This document shows, in pieces, positions 33,272 to 42,387 of a stretch of 64,000 bases of DNA; within the stretch, counting starts at the first letter, position 1, and the number at the start of each line of letters is the position of its first letter. The translations under genes and the position numbers were made by a program. Source of the stretch: Alteraurantiacibacter aquimixticola. Its GTDB lineage: Bacteria > Pseudomonadota > Alphaproteobacteria > Sphingomonadales > Sphingomonadaceae. The stretch covers positions 82,840-146,839 of the forward strand of contig NZ_SSHH01000002.1 in NCBI RefSeq assembly GCF_004965515.1. The letters run 5' to 3'. The notes beneath the pieces are model-generated. The model searched no databases. It was not told the origin of the DNA and saw only the letters and a list, made by a program, of their open reading frames with translations.

Positions 33272-35506
33272 GTGGCTGAGGCCAAACTCACCGAAGCGCC
33301 CGTTTCTGCGCCCCGACGTTCACCGCGCTGGTGGCGGCGGGCACAGCTGACTGCGCGGCGCGCCAATTTCTACCTCTGGCTCGAAGTGCTTTGCGCGGCC
33401 GCGCTCGCCATCATGCTGTTCACCTCCTGGGTCTCCATCTCGCGCATGGGCGATCCGGGAGAGCTGGTGCCATCGGCGCAGGCCGCCGCGATGCTGGTGG
33501 GCACGCTGATCCCGGCGCTGGGCCTTATCGTGCTGTGGGGCCGCCGCATCGCCATTCGCCGCGCGGGCGACACCACCGCACGGCTGCATGTGAACCTCGT
33601 CTTCGTTTTTTCTCTGATCGCGGCGATTCCGACGCTGTTCGTCGCGGTCTTCGCCTCGGTCCTGTTCCAGTCGGGCGTCGAGTTCTGGTTCTCCGACCAG
33701 CAGCGCGGCATTCTGGAAAACGCCAATGAGCTGGCGCGCGGCTATTATGACGAGAACCAGCGCGAAGTGGGCGAGGAAGCGGCGGCCATGGCCACCGACA
33801 TGCGCTACCTCCTGCAAACCATGCCGATCACCAGCCCGGAATTCGCGGAGCAGTATTTCCTGCAGGCATTCAGCCGCAATTTAAGCGGTAGCGCGATCCT
33901 GATGGAAGGTGAGGATGGTGAGTTGCGCACCTTGGCCATCACCGATCCCGATGCCGACCAGTGGGGCACCGATAGCGCCACGGCAATGGTCGACGAATTG
34001 CGCGAGACGGGACAGCCGATCGTCGTCTCCGCCACGGCCAAGAGCACGGAGGCGGTGATTACACTGGACGAGGATACCGGGCTCTACCTGCAAATATCGA
34101 AGGATTCGAAGGCGGAAGCACTGGCTCAGTGGGAGCGTGCGCAAAGCGTCGTCACTTCCTACCAGGCGCTGACCGAACGGGCGCGCGTGCTGCAATTGCG
34201 CTTCAACCTGTGGCTGTTCGGCGTGGCGCTCGCACTGGTGAGCCTCGCCGTCTGGGCCGCCTTGCGCTTTGCCGACCGGCAGGTGAAACCGCTGGCCGAA
34301 CTGGTCACCGCCGCGCGCGAGATCGGCAGCGGCAATTACGCCATGCGCGTGGAAGGGCGCACCGGGCCGGACGAGATCGGCCTGCTCAATCGCGCGTTCA
34401 ACCGCATGAGCGCGCAGATCGAATCGCAGACTGACGCCTTGATCGGTGCCAACCGCCAGCTGGCCGATCGCCGCGCCTTTATCGAGGCGGTGCTGCAATC
34501 GATCACCGCGGGCATCATCTCGATCGACTGGGATGGGCAGGTACTGCTGATGAACAGCTCCGCCCAGCAATTGCTGCTCGACAAGGCCGGCCCCACGCCG
34601 GTGGGCAAGACGCTGGCCGATTTCGCGCCCGATATCGCTTCTCTGGTGCAGAGCGAGGCGACCAGCGGGCTGGTGCAATACAGCAAGGATGGCGAGCTGC
34701 TGACGCTGGCGGTGAAGGTTGCGCCCTCTTCCGAAGGCCATGTGATCACTTTCGAGGATATCACGCGCCAGCTGCTCGACCAACGGCAGGCCGCATGGTC
34801 CGATGTGGCCCGCCGCATCGCGCATGAGATCAAGAACCCGCTCACCCCGATCCAGCTCGCCACCGAGCGGCTGAAGCGCCGCTATGGCAAGCAGATCGAG
34901 CAGGATACCGAGCTGTTCGACGAGCTGACCGGCACGATCATCCGGCAGGTGGGCGACCTCAGGAAGATGGTCGACGAATTCTCCTCCTTCGCGCGGCTGC
35001 CCAAGCCGGTGTTCCGGCAGGAGGATGCGGTGGACCTGGTGCGCCAGGCGCTCTTCCTGCAGGAAGTCGCCAATCCGGATATCGCTTACGACCTCGAAGT
35101 GGAGGGCGATATCCCGGTGATCGAATGCGACCGGCACCAGTTCGGCCAGGCGATGACCAATGTGCTGAAGAACGCCGCCGAGGCGGTCGATGCGCGGCGG
35201 CGGGATGCCGAACCCGACTATCGCGGGCGCGTGCAAGTGCAGGTGAAGGCGGACAAGTCTTACCTGGCGCTGACCATCACCGACAACGGCATCGGCCTTC
35301 CGGCCAGCCAGGAAAACATCATGGAACCCTATGTCACTACGCGTGAGAAGGGGACCGGCCTGGGTCTCGCGATCGTAAAGAAGATCGTCGAGGAACATGG
35401 CGGAGAACTGGCGTTCACGCCTGCCGATGAAGGCGGGACCGTGGCCAGCATGCGCTTCGCCTTGCACCCCGGCGACATGCAGACAGGAAGCGAGGCCGCG
35501 GAATGA
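33272..35506 (+). CDS. ntrY: NtrY family membrane sensor kinase
   Basis: 744 residues from GTG 33272; the ribosome site is poor. Three N-terminal membrane helices (about 35-55, 70-90, 105-130) and a fourth around 315-335 enclose an extracytoplasmic region. HAMP (FADRQVKPLAELVTAAREIGSG), PAS (from about 400), HisKA with [17 protein letters not shown] and the ATPase (NVLKNAAEAVDA, DNGIGLP, GTGLGLAIV) follow. Partner of NtrX. Preceded by a 76-base gap after ntrC. Confidence 0.96.
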   Translation: MAEAKLTEAPVSAPRRSPRWWRRAQLTARRANFYLWLEVLCAAALAIMLFTSWVSISRMGDPGELVPSAQAAAMLVGTLIPALGLIVLWGRRIAIRRAGDTTARLHVNLVFVFSLIAAIPTLFVAVFASVLFQSGVEFWFSDQQRGILENANELARGYYDENQREVGEEAAAMATDMRYLLQTMPITSPEFAEQYFLQAFSRNLSGSAILMEGEDGELRTLAITDPDADQWGTDSATAMVDELRETGQPIVVSATAKSTEAVITLDEDTGLYLQISKDSKAEALAQWERAQSVVTSYQALTERARVLQLRFNLWLFGVALALVSLAVWAALRFADRQVKPLAELVTAAREIGSGNYAMRVEGRTGPDEIGLLNRAFNRMSAQIESQTDALIGANRQLADRRAFIEAVLQSITAGIISIDWDGQVLLMNSSAQQLLLDKAGPTPVGKTLADFAPDIASLVQSEATSGLVQYSKDGELLTLAVKVAPSSEGHVITFEDITRQLLDQRQAAWSDVARRIAHEIKNPLTPIQLATERLKRRYGKQIEQDTELFDELTGTIIRQVGDLRKMVDEFSSFARLPKPVFRQEDAVDLVRQALFLQEVANPDIAYDLEVEGDIPVIECDRHQFGQAMTNVLKNAAEAVDARRRDAEPDYRGRVQVQVKADKSYLALTITDNGIGLPASQENIMEPYVTTREKGTGLGLAIVKKIVEEHGGELAFTPADEGGTVASMRFALHPGDMQTGSEAAE

Positions 35507-35525
35507 CGGCCAAGGAGAACAAATA

Positions 35526-36923
35526 ATGGCGCTCGACATCCTCGTCGTCGATGACGAACAGGATATTCGCGAACTCGTGGCCGGCGTCCTCAGCGACGAG
35601 GGCTATGAATGCCGCACCGCGGGTGACAGCACCCGCGCGCTGGCGATGATCGATGAAAAGCGGCCCAGCCTCGTGCTGCTCGACGTGTGGCTGCATGGCA
35701 GCGCGATGGACGGGCTCGAAGTGCTCGATGCGATCAAGGCGCGCGAGCCGGAACTGCCGGTGATCATCTTCTCCGGCCACGGCAATATCGACACCGCCGT
35801 TTCCGCCGTCAGCCGCGGGGCGATGGACTTCATCGAAAAGCCCTTCGAGGCCGAGCGCCTGCTCCACCTCGTCGAACGCGCGACCGAAACCGAGCGGCTG
35901 CGGCGCGAGAATGCGCGATTGCGCGAAGGCTTCGGCTCACCCGAGGAATTCACCGGCAATTCGAACATCATCAACCAGGTCCGCGCCACGCTGAAACGCG
36001 TCGCCAACACCGGCAGCCGCGTGCTGATTGCCGGGCCGGGCGGATCGGGCAAGGAAGTGGCGGCACGCCTGCTCCACGCCTGGAGCCCGCGGGCCAAGAA
36101 CGCCTTCGTCACCGTGAATTCCGCACGCATCACGCCCGAACGCTTCGAACAGGAGCTGTTCGGCGAGGAGGCGGACGGCAATATGGTGCGCCAGGGTTTG
36201 CTGGAACTGGCCGATGGCGGCACGCTCTATCTCGACGAAGTGGCCGACATGCCGATCAACACGCAGGCCCGCATCCTGCGCGTGCTGACGGAGCAGAGCT
36301 TCGTGCGCGTGGGTGGCACGCGGCAGGTTGGCGTGGACGTGCGCGTCGTCTCCTCCTCCGCTCGCGACCTTGAGGCGGAAATCGCTGAGAAGCGCTTCCG
36401 CGAAGACCTGTTCTATCGCCTCAACGTCGTACCGATCACCATCCCCTCGCTTTCCGAGCGGCGCGACGATATCCCCGCGCTCGCCAAGCATTTCTTCACC
36501 CGCTACGCGCGTGAGCAGGGGCTGCAACCGCCCGAGGTTTCGCCCGAGGCGATGGCCGCCTTGCAAGCCTATGACTGGCCCGGCAATGTCCGCCAGCTGC
36601 GCAATGTGGTGGAACGCACGGTGATCCTCGCCCCGCGCGACAAGTTCGGCAAGATCGAGCCCGACATGCTGCCCGAGGAAATCACCGGCAGTTCGGGCGA
36701 TGGCGGGGGCGGCATCTCGCAACTGATGGGTGTGCCCCTGCGCGAGGCGCGTGAGAGCTTCGAACGCGAATATCTGCGCATCCAGATTCGCCGCTTTTCC
36801 GGGAACATCTCCAAGACCGCGGGCTTTATCGGGATGGAACGCTCCGCCTTGCATCGCAAGCTGAAGATCCTGGGCATGGGCGATCGCAAGGAAATCGTCG
36901 AAAAACCTGACGGAAGTGAATGA
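35526..36923 (+). CDS. ntrX: NtrX response regulator lacking the GAFTGA loop
   Basis: 465 residues from ATG 35526 (AAGGAG upstream). Receiver ILVVDDEQDIRELV with phospho-Asp in LVLLDVWLHG; AAA+ domain with Walker A GPGGSGKE and Walker B YLDEVADMP; Fis-like C-terminus (GNISKTAGFIGMERSALHRKLKILG). Where GAFTGA is expected, after ELFG, the chain reads EEADGNMVRQGLLELADGG, so sigma-54 contact is not expected. Regulates, in the family, respiration, nitrogen or envelope genes. 19 bases after ntrY. Confidence 0.95.
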   Translation: MALDILVVDDEQDIRELVAGVLSDEGYECRTAGDSTRALAMIDEKRPSLVLLDVWLHGSAMDGLEVLDAIKAREPELPVIIFSGHGNIDTAVSAVSRGAMDFIEKPFEAERLLHLVERATETERLRRENARLREGFGSPEEFTGNSNIINQVRATLKRVANTGSRVLIAGPGGSGKEVAARLLHAWSPRAKNAFVTVNSARITPERFEQELFGEEADGNMVRQGLLELADGGTLYLDEVADMPINTQARILRVLTEQSFVRVGGTRQVGVDVRVVSSSARDLEAEIAEKRFREDLFYRLNVVPITIPSLSERRDDIPALAKHFFTRYAREQGLQPPEVSPEAMAALQAYDWPGNVRQLRNVVERTVILAPRDKFGKIEPDMLPEEITGSSGDGGGGISQLMGVPLREARESFEREYLRIQIRRFSGNISKTAGFIGMERSALHRKLKILGMGDRKEIVEKPDGSE

Positions 36924-36949
36924 CTTTGTGACAGGGAGAGAATTTCTCG

Positions 36950-36984
36950 CACTTGCAGCAATTGCTATGATATAGGCGCAAGTG
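36950..36984. promoter_or_regulatory. Inverted repeat in the ntrX-hfq gap
   Basis: CACTTGC and GCAAGTG form a perfect 7-bp inverted repeat 21 bases apart. Between them are GCAATTGC, itself a palindrome, and TATGAT, which resembles a -10 element. This could be an operator around an hfq promoter. Which protein binds is not indicated. Confidence 0.4.
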
Positions 36985-37071
36985 AAATCAACCGGTCAGA
37001 CCGCTCTGCGAAGGGAGATCTGGCCAGAATGCGGCGGCACCAAGCCGGCGCCAATAACAGGAGTCAAAGCT

Positions 37072-37641
37072 ATGACCAGGACGACACTTTCCGCACGCGC
37101 ACGCCCGGAGGCCGAAAAGCCCGCTGCTGCCGCTGCGCCCGAACCGGCAGGCAAGGCCGGAAACCTGCAGGACATCTTCCTCAATTTCCTCCGCAAGGAG
37201 AAGATTCCCGTCACCATGTTCCTGGTGAAGGGCGTGAAGCTGCAGGGCATTGTCACCTGGTTCGACAACTTCTCGATCCTGCTACGCCGCGACGGCCAAT
37301 CGCAGCTGGTCTACAAACACGCCATTTCCACCATCATGCCGGGCTCGCCCGTCGAGGCCGAACATTTCGGCATGGGCGGGGAGGGGAATCGCAAGCAGCG
37401 CCTGTTGCAGGATATCTTCCTCACTCGCGTCCGCGATGCCGGCGTGCAGGTGACGATGTTCCTGGTGAACGGCGTGATGCTGCAGGGCCGCATCGCCAGC
37501 TTCGACCTGTTCTGCATGCTGCTGGAACGCGAAGGCATGGTGCAGCTGGCCTACAAGCACGCTGTCTCCACCATCCAGCCCGCCACCCATGTCGACCTCA
37601 GCGGCGATTTCGGTGACGATGAAGCAGGTGACGACGCCTGA
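37072..37641 (+). CDS. hfq: Tandem-domain RNA chaperone Hfq
   Basis: 189 residues from ATG 37072 with AGGAG upstream. Two complete Sm/Hfq domains in one chain: residues about 31-90 ([20 protein letters not shown]) and 110-170 ([21 protein letters not shown]), 80 residues apart. Both keep LQD (the proximal-face Gln) and the YKHA motif. The first keeps basic RKEK at the rim position, the second has VRDAG. An acidic tail ([11 protein letters not shown]) ends the protein. Binds small RNAs and mRNAs. Last of the ntr run, immediately before hflX. Confidence 0.97.
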   Translation: MTRTTLSARARPEAEKPAAAAAPEPAGKAGNLQDIFLNFLRKEKIPVTMFLVKGVKLQGIVTWFDNFSILLRRDGQSQLVYKHAISTIMPGSPVEAEHFGMGGEGNRKQRLLQDIFLTRVRDAGVQVTMFLVNGVMLQGRIASFDLFCMLLEREGMVQLAYKHAVSTIQPATHVDLSGDFGDDEAGDDA

Positions 37642-38969
37642 TATTCGATAATGAAGAGGTAGAGGGCGAGGTTACCCGCGGGGCGCGGGCCCTTGTCGTG
37701 TGTCCGGACATCCGTGGCCGCCGTTCCAGCCAGGACCCCGAGGCCCGTCTGGAAGAGGCGGAGGGCCTTGCGCTCGCCATCGGCATCGTCGTGGCGGAGA
37801 AATACATCCTGCCCGTGCGCGATGTGAAACCGAACACTCTGTTCGGTGAGGGGCAGGTGCAGCGCATGCTTAGCGATTGCGAGCTGGCAGAGGCGGAGCT
37901 GGTCATCATCGACGCCGCCGTCTCGCCGATCCAGCAGCGCAATCTGGAAGACCGGCTGAAGCGCAAGGTGATCGACCGCACCGGCCTGATCCTTGAAATC
38001 TTCGGCGAACGCGCAGCCACGGCGGAAGGCCGGCTTCAGGTCGAACTCGCCCATCTCGATTACCAGCAGAGCCGTCTTGTGCGCAGCTGGACCCACCTCG
38101 AACGCCAGCGCGGCGGCTTCGGCTTCCTCGGCGGCCCCGGCGAAACGCAGATCGAGGCCGACAGGCGCATGATCCGCAACCGCATGGCCAAGCTGCGGCG
38201 CGAACTGGAACAGGTGCGCAAGACCCGCGAATTGCATCGCAAGCGGCGGGGCAGGGCGCCCTGGCCGGTGATCGCGCTGGTCGGCTATACCAATGCCGGC
38301 AAGTCCACCCTTTTCAATCACATCACCGGGGCGGACGTGATGGCAGAGGATTTGCTCTTCGCCACGCTTGACCCAACCATGCGCGCAATCTCTCTGCCCG
38401 GCGTTGAAAAGGCGATCCTGTCCGACACGGTGGGCTTCATCTCGGACCTGCCGACGCAGCTCGTCGCTGCTTTCCGCGCCACGCTGGAAGAAGTGACCGC
38501 AGCCGACATCATCCTGCATGTGCGCGATATCGCCAATCCGGACAGCGCGACGCAAAAGGCGCAGGTGCTCTCCGTGCTGACCGATCTCGGCGTGATCGAC
38601 GGGGACGGGGGCGAAAGCGCCATCCCGATGATCGAAGTCTGGAACAAGTGGGACTTGCTGGACGAGGAACGCGCCAATGAGTTGGGCGGGCTGGCCGATA
38701 GCGATCCCGACATTGTCGGAATCTCCGCCATGTCCGGGCAGGGCGTGGACGACTTGCTGGACCGCTTGGGCGAGATGCTCACCAAAGGCTCGCGGGTGCA
38801 TGAACTGACCGTCCCGGCCAGCGACGGGCAGCGCATTGCCTGGCTCTATGCCCATGGCGAGGTGCTGGACGATGCCGAGGGTGCAGCGGAAGAAGGCGCG
38901 CCCACGCGGCAGGTCACCGTGCGGCTGAGCGAGAAGGAATTCGGGCGTTTCATGGCGCTTGATGCTTGA
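37638..38969 (+). CDS. hflX: GTPase HflX, unusual start
   Basis: About 443 residues. Ribosome-binding GTPase: N-terminal domain, coiled coil ([16 protein letters not shown]), [16 protein letters not shown], then the G domain with [19 protein letters not shown] and NKWD. The first usual start is GTG 37698, but 20 further family-like codons ([19 protein letters not shown]) lie upstream and are bounded by a stop. The only possible start there is CTG 37638, overlapping the hfq stop as CTGA. I give the longer form; the shorter starts at 37698. Confidence 0.85.
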   Translation: MIFDNEEVEGEVTRGARALVVCPDIRGRRSSQDPEARLEEAEGLALAIGIVVAEKYILPVRDVKPNTLFGEGQVQRMLSDCELAEAELVIIDAAVSPIQQRNLEDRLKRKVIDRTGLILEIFGERAATAEGRLQVELAHLDYQQSRLVRSWTHLERQRGGFGFLGGPGETQIEADRRMIRNRMAKLRRELEQVRKTRELHRKRRGRAPWPVIALVGYTNAGKSTLFNHITGADVMAEDLLFATLDPTMRAISLPGVEKAILSDTVGFISDLPTQLVAAFRATLEEVTAADIILHVRDIANPDSATQKAQVLSVLTDLGVIDGDGGESAIPMIEVWNKWDLLDEERANELGGLADSDPDIVGISAMSGQGVDDLLDRLGEMLTKGSRVHELTVPASDGQRIAWLYAHGEVLDDAEGAAEEGAPTRQVTVRLSEKEFGRFMALDA

Positions 38970-39760
38970 CCGCTCCCGCGGTGGCGGAGATGTTCGCCGC
39001 CATGCTGGAGGGGATCACCACCGGATATGAGGAGCGCTTCGATTTCCCCGAACGCGCCTGGCAGCCGCAGATCTCCTACCTACTCGCCTCGGTCCCACGA
39101 GCGGGCAGCACTTATCTGAGCCATCTGCTCTGGCGTACCGGCTGCCTCGGCGCGCCCCTCGAATATCTCAATTTCGAACCCGCCGGTCCCTATGGCTTTG
39201 CCCATGGCGACCGGGCGAAGCAGGTGCAGTTATGGCAGCGCGCTTTGGTCCGGCGCACATCGCCCAATGGCGTATTCGGTCTCAAGGCCTTTCCCGCGCT
39301 GCTCCATGACCTGCAGCTGGGCAATCCGGCCTTGGTGGACGAGGTGATACGCTTCCTCCTCGGCAGCGGATCGGCGCGCAAGGTGGTGCGATTGCGGCGG
39401 CGGGAGGGGGATGCGCATGCGATTTCCTATGCCCGCGCCACGCTGAGCGGCATCTGGAGGCAGGAGCAGGAGGAGGGCGGTCGGCCCGAACCCGCCTATT
39501 CCGCCGAAGCGGTCGAGCGGGCGGCAATTTCGATCGAACAGCAGGAAGCCGCATGGGACGCGATGATACGCGACTTGCAGATCACGCCGCTGGTGCTGTG
39601 GTTCGAGGATGTGCTGGAGGACGGAAAGGGTGCCGCCGAACAGGTTGTCGACTATCTCGGCATTACAATCGATCCGAAGATAGAAGTCGATATCCCTGAA
39701 ATAAGGCAACAATCCCGTGAAGGTGCACACGCCTGGGCCGAGGCGCATGCGCAGCGCTAG
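38966..39760 (+). CDS. Stf0-type sulfotransferase
   Basis: 264 residues from TTG 38966, overlapping the hflX stop; GTG 38981 or ATG 38990 are alternatives. The PAPS-binding loop is SVPRAGSTYLSHLL and the next block, CLGAPLEYLNFEP, is Stf0-like. LVRRTSPNGVFGLKAFPALLHDL and a Trp-rich LWFEDVLEDG follow. The family sulfates sugars such as trehalose; the acceptor here is unknown. It is inserted between hflX and mazG, and is convergent with mazG. Confidence 0.88.
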   Translation: MTAPAVAEMFAAMLEGITTGYEERFDFPERAWQPQISYLLASVPRAGSTYLSHLLWRTGCLGAPLEYLNFEPAGPYGFAHGDRAKQVQLWQRALVRRTSPNGVFGLKAFPALLHDLQLGNPALVDEVIRFLLGSGSARKVVRLRRREGDAHAISYARATLSGIWRQEQEEGGRPEPAYSAEAVERAAISIEQQEAAWDAMIRDLQITPLVLWFEDVLEDGKGAAEQVVDYLGITIDPKIEVDIPEIRQQSREGAHAWAEAHAQR

Positions 39761-39766
39761 GTGCGC

Positions 39767-40528
39767 TCAGCCTTCCGCCTTTTTCACCAACTGCCAGTAG
39801 CTTTCCTGCTCATCCAGGGAGAGCGCGGCGAAGTCCTTGCCGTCCGCCGCTGCCAGTTCCTCCATCCGGCGAAAGCGGCGCTCGAACTTCGAATTTGCGC
39901 TACGCAGTGCGTCCTCGGCTGCAATTCCATGCGCGCGCACGAGGTTGACCGCGGCAAACAGCAGGTCGCCGGCTTCCTCGACCCGCTTTTCGGGCGAAGC
40001 TTCGGCCAGCTCGGCCATTTCCTCGCGCAATTTCGCTGCTGGACCCGAAGTGTCCGGCCAATCGAAACCATGACGCGCTGCGCGTTTCTGGAGCTTTTCT
40101 GAGCGCATCAGCGCCGGGAGAGCCTGCGCCACGCCGTCCATGGCGCTGGTCGCGCCCTGTTCCTCACGCTCGGCCGCCTTCAGCGCTTCCCAGCGGCCAG
40201 AGGTCATCTGGCCGTCCTCATCGCCGAAGATATGCGGATGGCGGGCCTCCATCTTGTCCGAAATCGCCTTGGCGACATCCTCAAAGGCGAAATGACCTTC
40301 TTCCTCGGCCATGCGCGCGTGGAACACGACCTGCAGCAGGAGATCGCCGAGCTCACCGCGCAGGTCTGCCATATCCGCGCGCTCGATCGCGTCGGCAACT
40401 TCGTAGGCTTCCTCGATCGTGTACGGCGCGATGCTGGCGAAGTCCTGCGCCAGATCCCATTCGCACCCACGCTGCGGATCGCGCAAGCGCGCCATGATCT
40501 TCAAGAGGCGGGTGAGTTGATCGGACAT
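39767..40528 (-). CDS. mazG: Nucleoside triphosphate pyrophosphohydrolase MazG
   Basis: 253 residues with two MazG units: about 25-100 (EEAYEVADAIE then GELGDLLLQVVFHARMAEE) and about 165-230 (LREEMAELAE then EEAGDLLFAAVNLVR). Metal-binding ExxE-12-ExxD-like patterns are kept in both. The first 10 residues match LLKIMARLRDP at the family start. Hydrolyses non-canonical NTPs to NMPs. AT-rich promoter DNA lies upstream. Confidence 0.95.
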   Translation of the reverse strand: MSDQLTRLLKIMARLRDPQRGCEWDLAQDFASIAPYTIEEAYEVADAIERADMADLRGELGDLLLQVVFHARMAEEEGHFAFEDVAKAISDKMEARHPHIFGDEDGQMTSGRWEALKAAEREEQGATSAMDGVAQALPALMRSEKLQKRAARHGFDWPDTSGPAAKLREEMAELAEASPEKRVEEAGDLLFAAVNLVRAHGIAAEDALRSANSKFERRFRRMEELAAADGKDFAALSLDEQESYWQLVKKAEG

Positions 40529-40552
40529 CGCAATGAGACTTCTGGAAGGATG

Positions 40553-40566
40553 ATAATATATATTAT
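40553..40566. promoter_or_regulatory. AT-only palindrome upstream of mazG
   Basis: ATAATATATATTAT is a perfect 14-bp palindrome made only of A and T, 25 bases before the mazG start, in a GC-rich genome. It can supply a -10 element on either strand. Confidence 0.45.
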
Positions 40567-40625
40567 GTTAAATTGAGGATGGGCCTACGCGAGCAGATTT
40601 GTCCCCGCTCCTCTCGGTAATTCCC

Positions 40626-40850
40626 TCAAACATAAGGCGCATCGGGATCCTCCGGCACGGTAATCTGGCGCAATTCGCCGCCCTGGTAGAACAAGGATGC
40701 GATCCCTGCCGCTGCAAGGAAGATGGCGACCCATGCAAGGAGGAAGATCAGCGTCTTCTTCCCGCCAACGCGATACGACCGATAAGCTGTCAGCATCACG
40801 CCCAGCGTCACGGCGAGCCATATCAGGTGGATCCAGCCAAAGGATGTCAT
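40626..40850 (-). CDS. Small two-helix membrane protein
   Basis: 74 residues. Two hydrophobic helices (about 5-22 and 33-53) with positive residues RSYRVGGKK between them suggest a hairpin in the membrane. C-terminal GELRQITVPEDPDAPYV is soluble. No characterised family recognised. Its ATG overlaps the PhnP-like stop (ATGA), so it is translationally coupled. Confidence 0.75.
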   Translation of the reverse strand: MTSFGWIHLIWLAVTLGVMLTAYRSYRVGGKKTLIFLLAWVAIFLAAAGIASLFYQGGELRQITVPEDPDAPYV

Positions 40851-41614
40851 GCGACAAGCTCCATTCCATCGAAGCCGACCAGCACGTTGGATGGCAATTC
40901 GGCGGACAGGCTTGCATAATCCATGCTCTTGTCCAGATGCGTCAGCACCGTGGTGCCGGCGCCGGTCTCGCGCGCGAATTCCAGCGCCATGGTCAGGTTC
41001 GCATGCGTCGGATGCGCTTCACGGCGCAGGCAATCGGTGACCAGGATATCGACCCTGGCGAAGGTGGCGATCATCTCCTTCGTAATCTCGCTGAAGTCCG
41101 TCGCGTAAGCGATTGATTTTCCGTCCGCCTCGAAACGATATCCGATGCTATGCGTCGGCCCGTGCGGCATCTCCACCGATTGCACGCCAAAACCGGCATG
41201 AATGCGCAGGCGGTCGAGCGTTTCCAGTTCGACGATCGTGGAATAGCCGAACTGGCCCGAAAAGACGTAGCTGAAGCGCTGGCGCAGCCTGCGCGCGGTC
41301 TCAGTATCGGCAAACCCCGGGATCGGCCCTGCGCGACCGAAACGCATGGGACGCAAGTCATCAATCCCGTGGCAGTGATCGGCATGGTCATGCGTCCAGA
41401 AAACGCCGTCCACCTTGTCGATATTGTTGGCGAGCAACTGCTGACGCAGGTCGGTCGAGGTATCGACCAGCAAGCGCGAGCCTTCATCGCTCTGGACGAT
41501 GATCGACACTCGGCTGCGCCGGTTCTTCGGCTCGTTCGGATCGCATTCGCCCCAGTCGTTGCCAATGCGCGGCACGCCTGTCGACGTTCCCGAACCGAGC
41601 ACGATCAGCTTCAC
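40847..41614 (-). CDS. MBL-fold metallo-hydrolase, PhnP-like
   Basis: 255 residues. LGSGTSTGVPRIG at the start and the metal motif THDHADHCHGIDDL are the hallmark of the PhnP/cyclic-phosphate group of the metallo-beta-lactamase fold; further ligands in MPHGPTHSIG, ATDFSE and LTHLDKSM. Probably a phosphodiesterase, acting on cyclic or 2',5'-phosphodiesters; no phn genes are nearby. It overlaps tatD by four bases. Confidence 0.9.
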   Translation of the reverse strand: MKLIVLGSGTSTGVPRIGNDWGECDPNEPKNRRSRVSIIVQSDEGSRLLVDTSTDLRQQLLANNIDKVDGVFWTHDHADHCHGIDDLRPMRFGRAGPIPGFADTETARRLRQRFSYVFSGQFGYSTIVELETLDRLRIHAGFGVQSVEMPHGPTHSIGYRFEADGKSIAYATDFSEITKEMIATFARVDILVTDCLRREAHPTHANLTMALEFARETGAGTTVLTHLDKSMDYASLSAELPSNVLVGFDGMELVA

Positions 41615-42387
41615 GGCGTCGCTCGGCTGAACAGCTTGTAGAAATTGCGCGTGGTGTTGGCCCCGAGTTCCTCCACGCTCTCGCCACGCAGCTCGGCGAC
41701 GAACTCGGCAGTGTTGCGCACGAAGGCCGGCTCGCAGGTCTTGCCACGATGCGGGACCGGCGCAAGGAACGGACTGTCGGTTTCGACCAGGATACGGTCG
41801 GCAGGAATTTCCTTTGCAAATTCCTGTATTTCCGCCGCGTTCTTGAAAGTGACTATACCGGAAAGCGAGACCGTCAGGCCAAGATCCAGAACCTTGCGCC
41901 CGAACTCGGCCGAGGCGGTAAAACAGTGGATCAGCGCCGGGAAGGCCCCCTTCCCCATTTCCTCAGCCAGGATCGCCGCCGTATCTTCCTCCGCATCGCG
42001 CGTATGGATGATCAGCGGTAGGCCCGTCTCGCGCGACACCTCGATATGCGTGCGGAACAGCGCCTTCTGCACCTCGCGATCCGACTTGTCGTAATAATAG
42101 TCGAGCCCGGTCTCACCGATACCGATCACGCGTGGGTTCTGTGCGGCTTCGAGCAGGGCGCCCTTCCCCAGATCGGCATGCTGGTCCGCTTCATGCGGAT
42201 GGATGCCGATGGTTGCCCAGACATCGGGCTCACGCGTGGCGGTGCCGACGATATCGTCCCATTCGCTCTGCCGCGTGGAGATGTTGAGGAAGGCGGTGAC
42301 ACCAGCAGCGCGCGCGGCATCCAGCACTTCACCCTGACGCTCGACCAGACCCTTGTAGTTGAGGTGGCAGTGGCTATCGACCAGCAT
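41611..42387 (-). CDS. tatD: TatD family metal-dependent hydrolase
   Basis: 258 residues from ATG 42387 (longer frame upstream is metG shadow). Metal ligands in VDSHCHLNY, GETGLDYYYD, IHTRDAEEDT, IHCFTAS and VETDSPFLAP. Family members are 3'-5' DNA exonucleases or D-aminoacyl-tRNA deacylases; E. coli TatD is a DNase with repair and apoptosis-like roles. Its start overlaps the metG stop by one base (TGATG). Confidence 0.95.
   Translation of the reverse strand: MLVDSHCHLNYKGLVERQGEVLDAARAAGVTAFLNISTRQSEWDDIVGTATREPDVWATIGIHPHEADQHADLGKGALLEAAQNPRVIGIGETGLDYYYDKSDREVQKALFRTHIEVSRETGLPLIIHTRDAEEDTAAILAEEMGKGAFPALIHCFTASAEFGRKVLDLGLTVSLSGIVTFKNAAEIQEFAKEIPADRILVETDSPFLAPVPHRGKTCEPAFVRNTAEFVAELRGESVEELGANTTRNFYKLFSRATP

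Noticed and set aside
33881-35539. 552-codon reverse frame opposite ntrY
   Set aside because: Antisense shadow of a kinase with clear HisKA and ATPase motifs.
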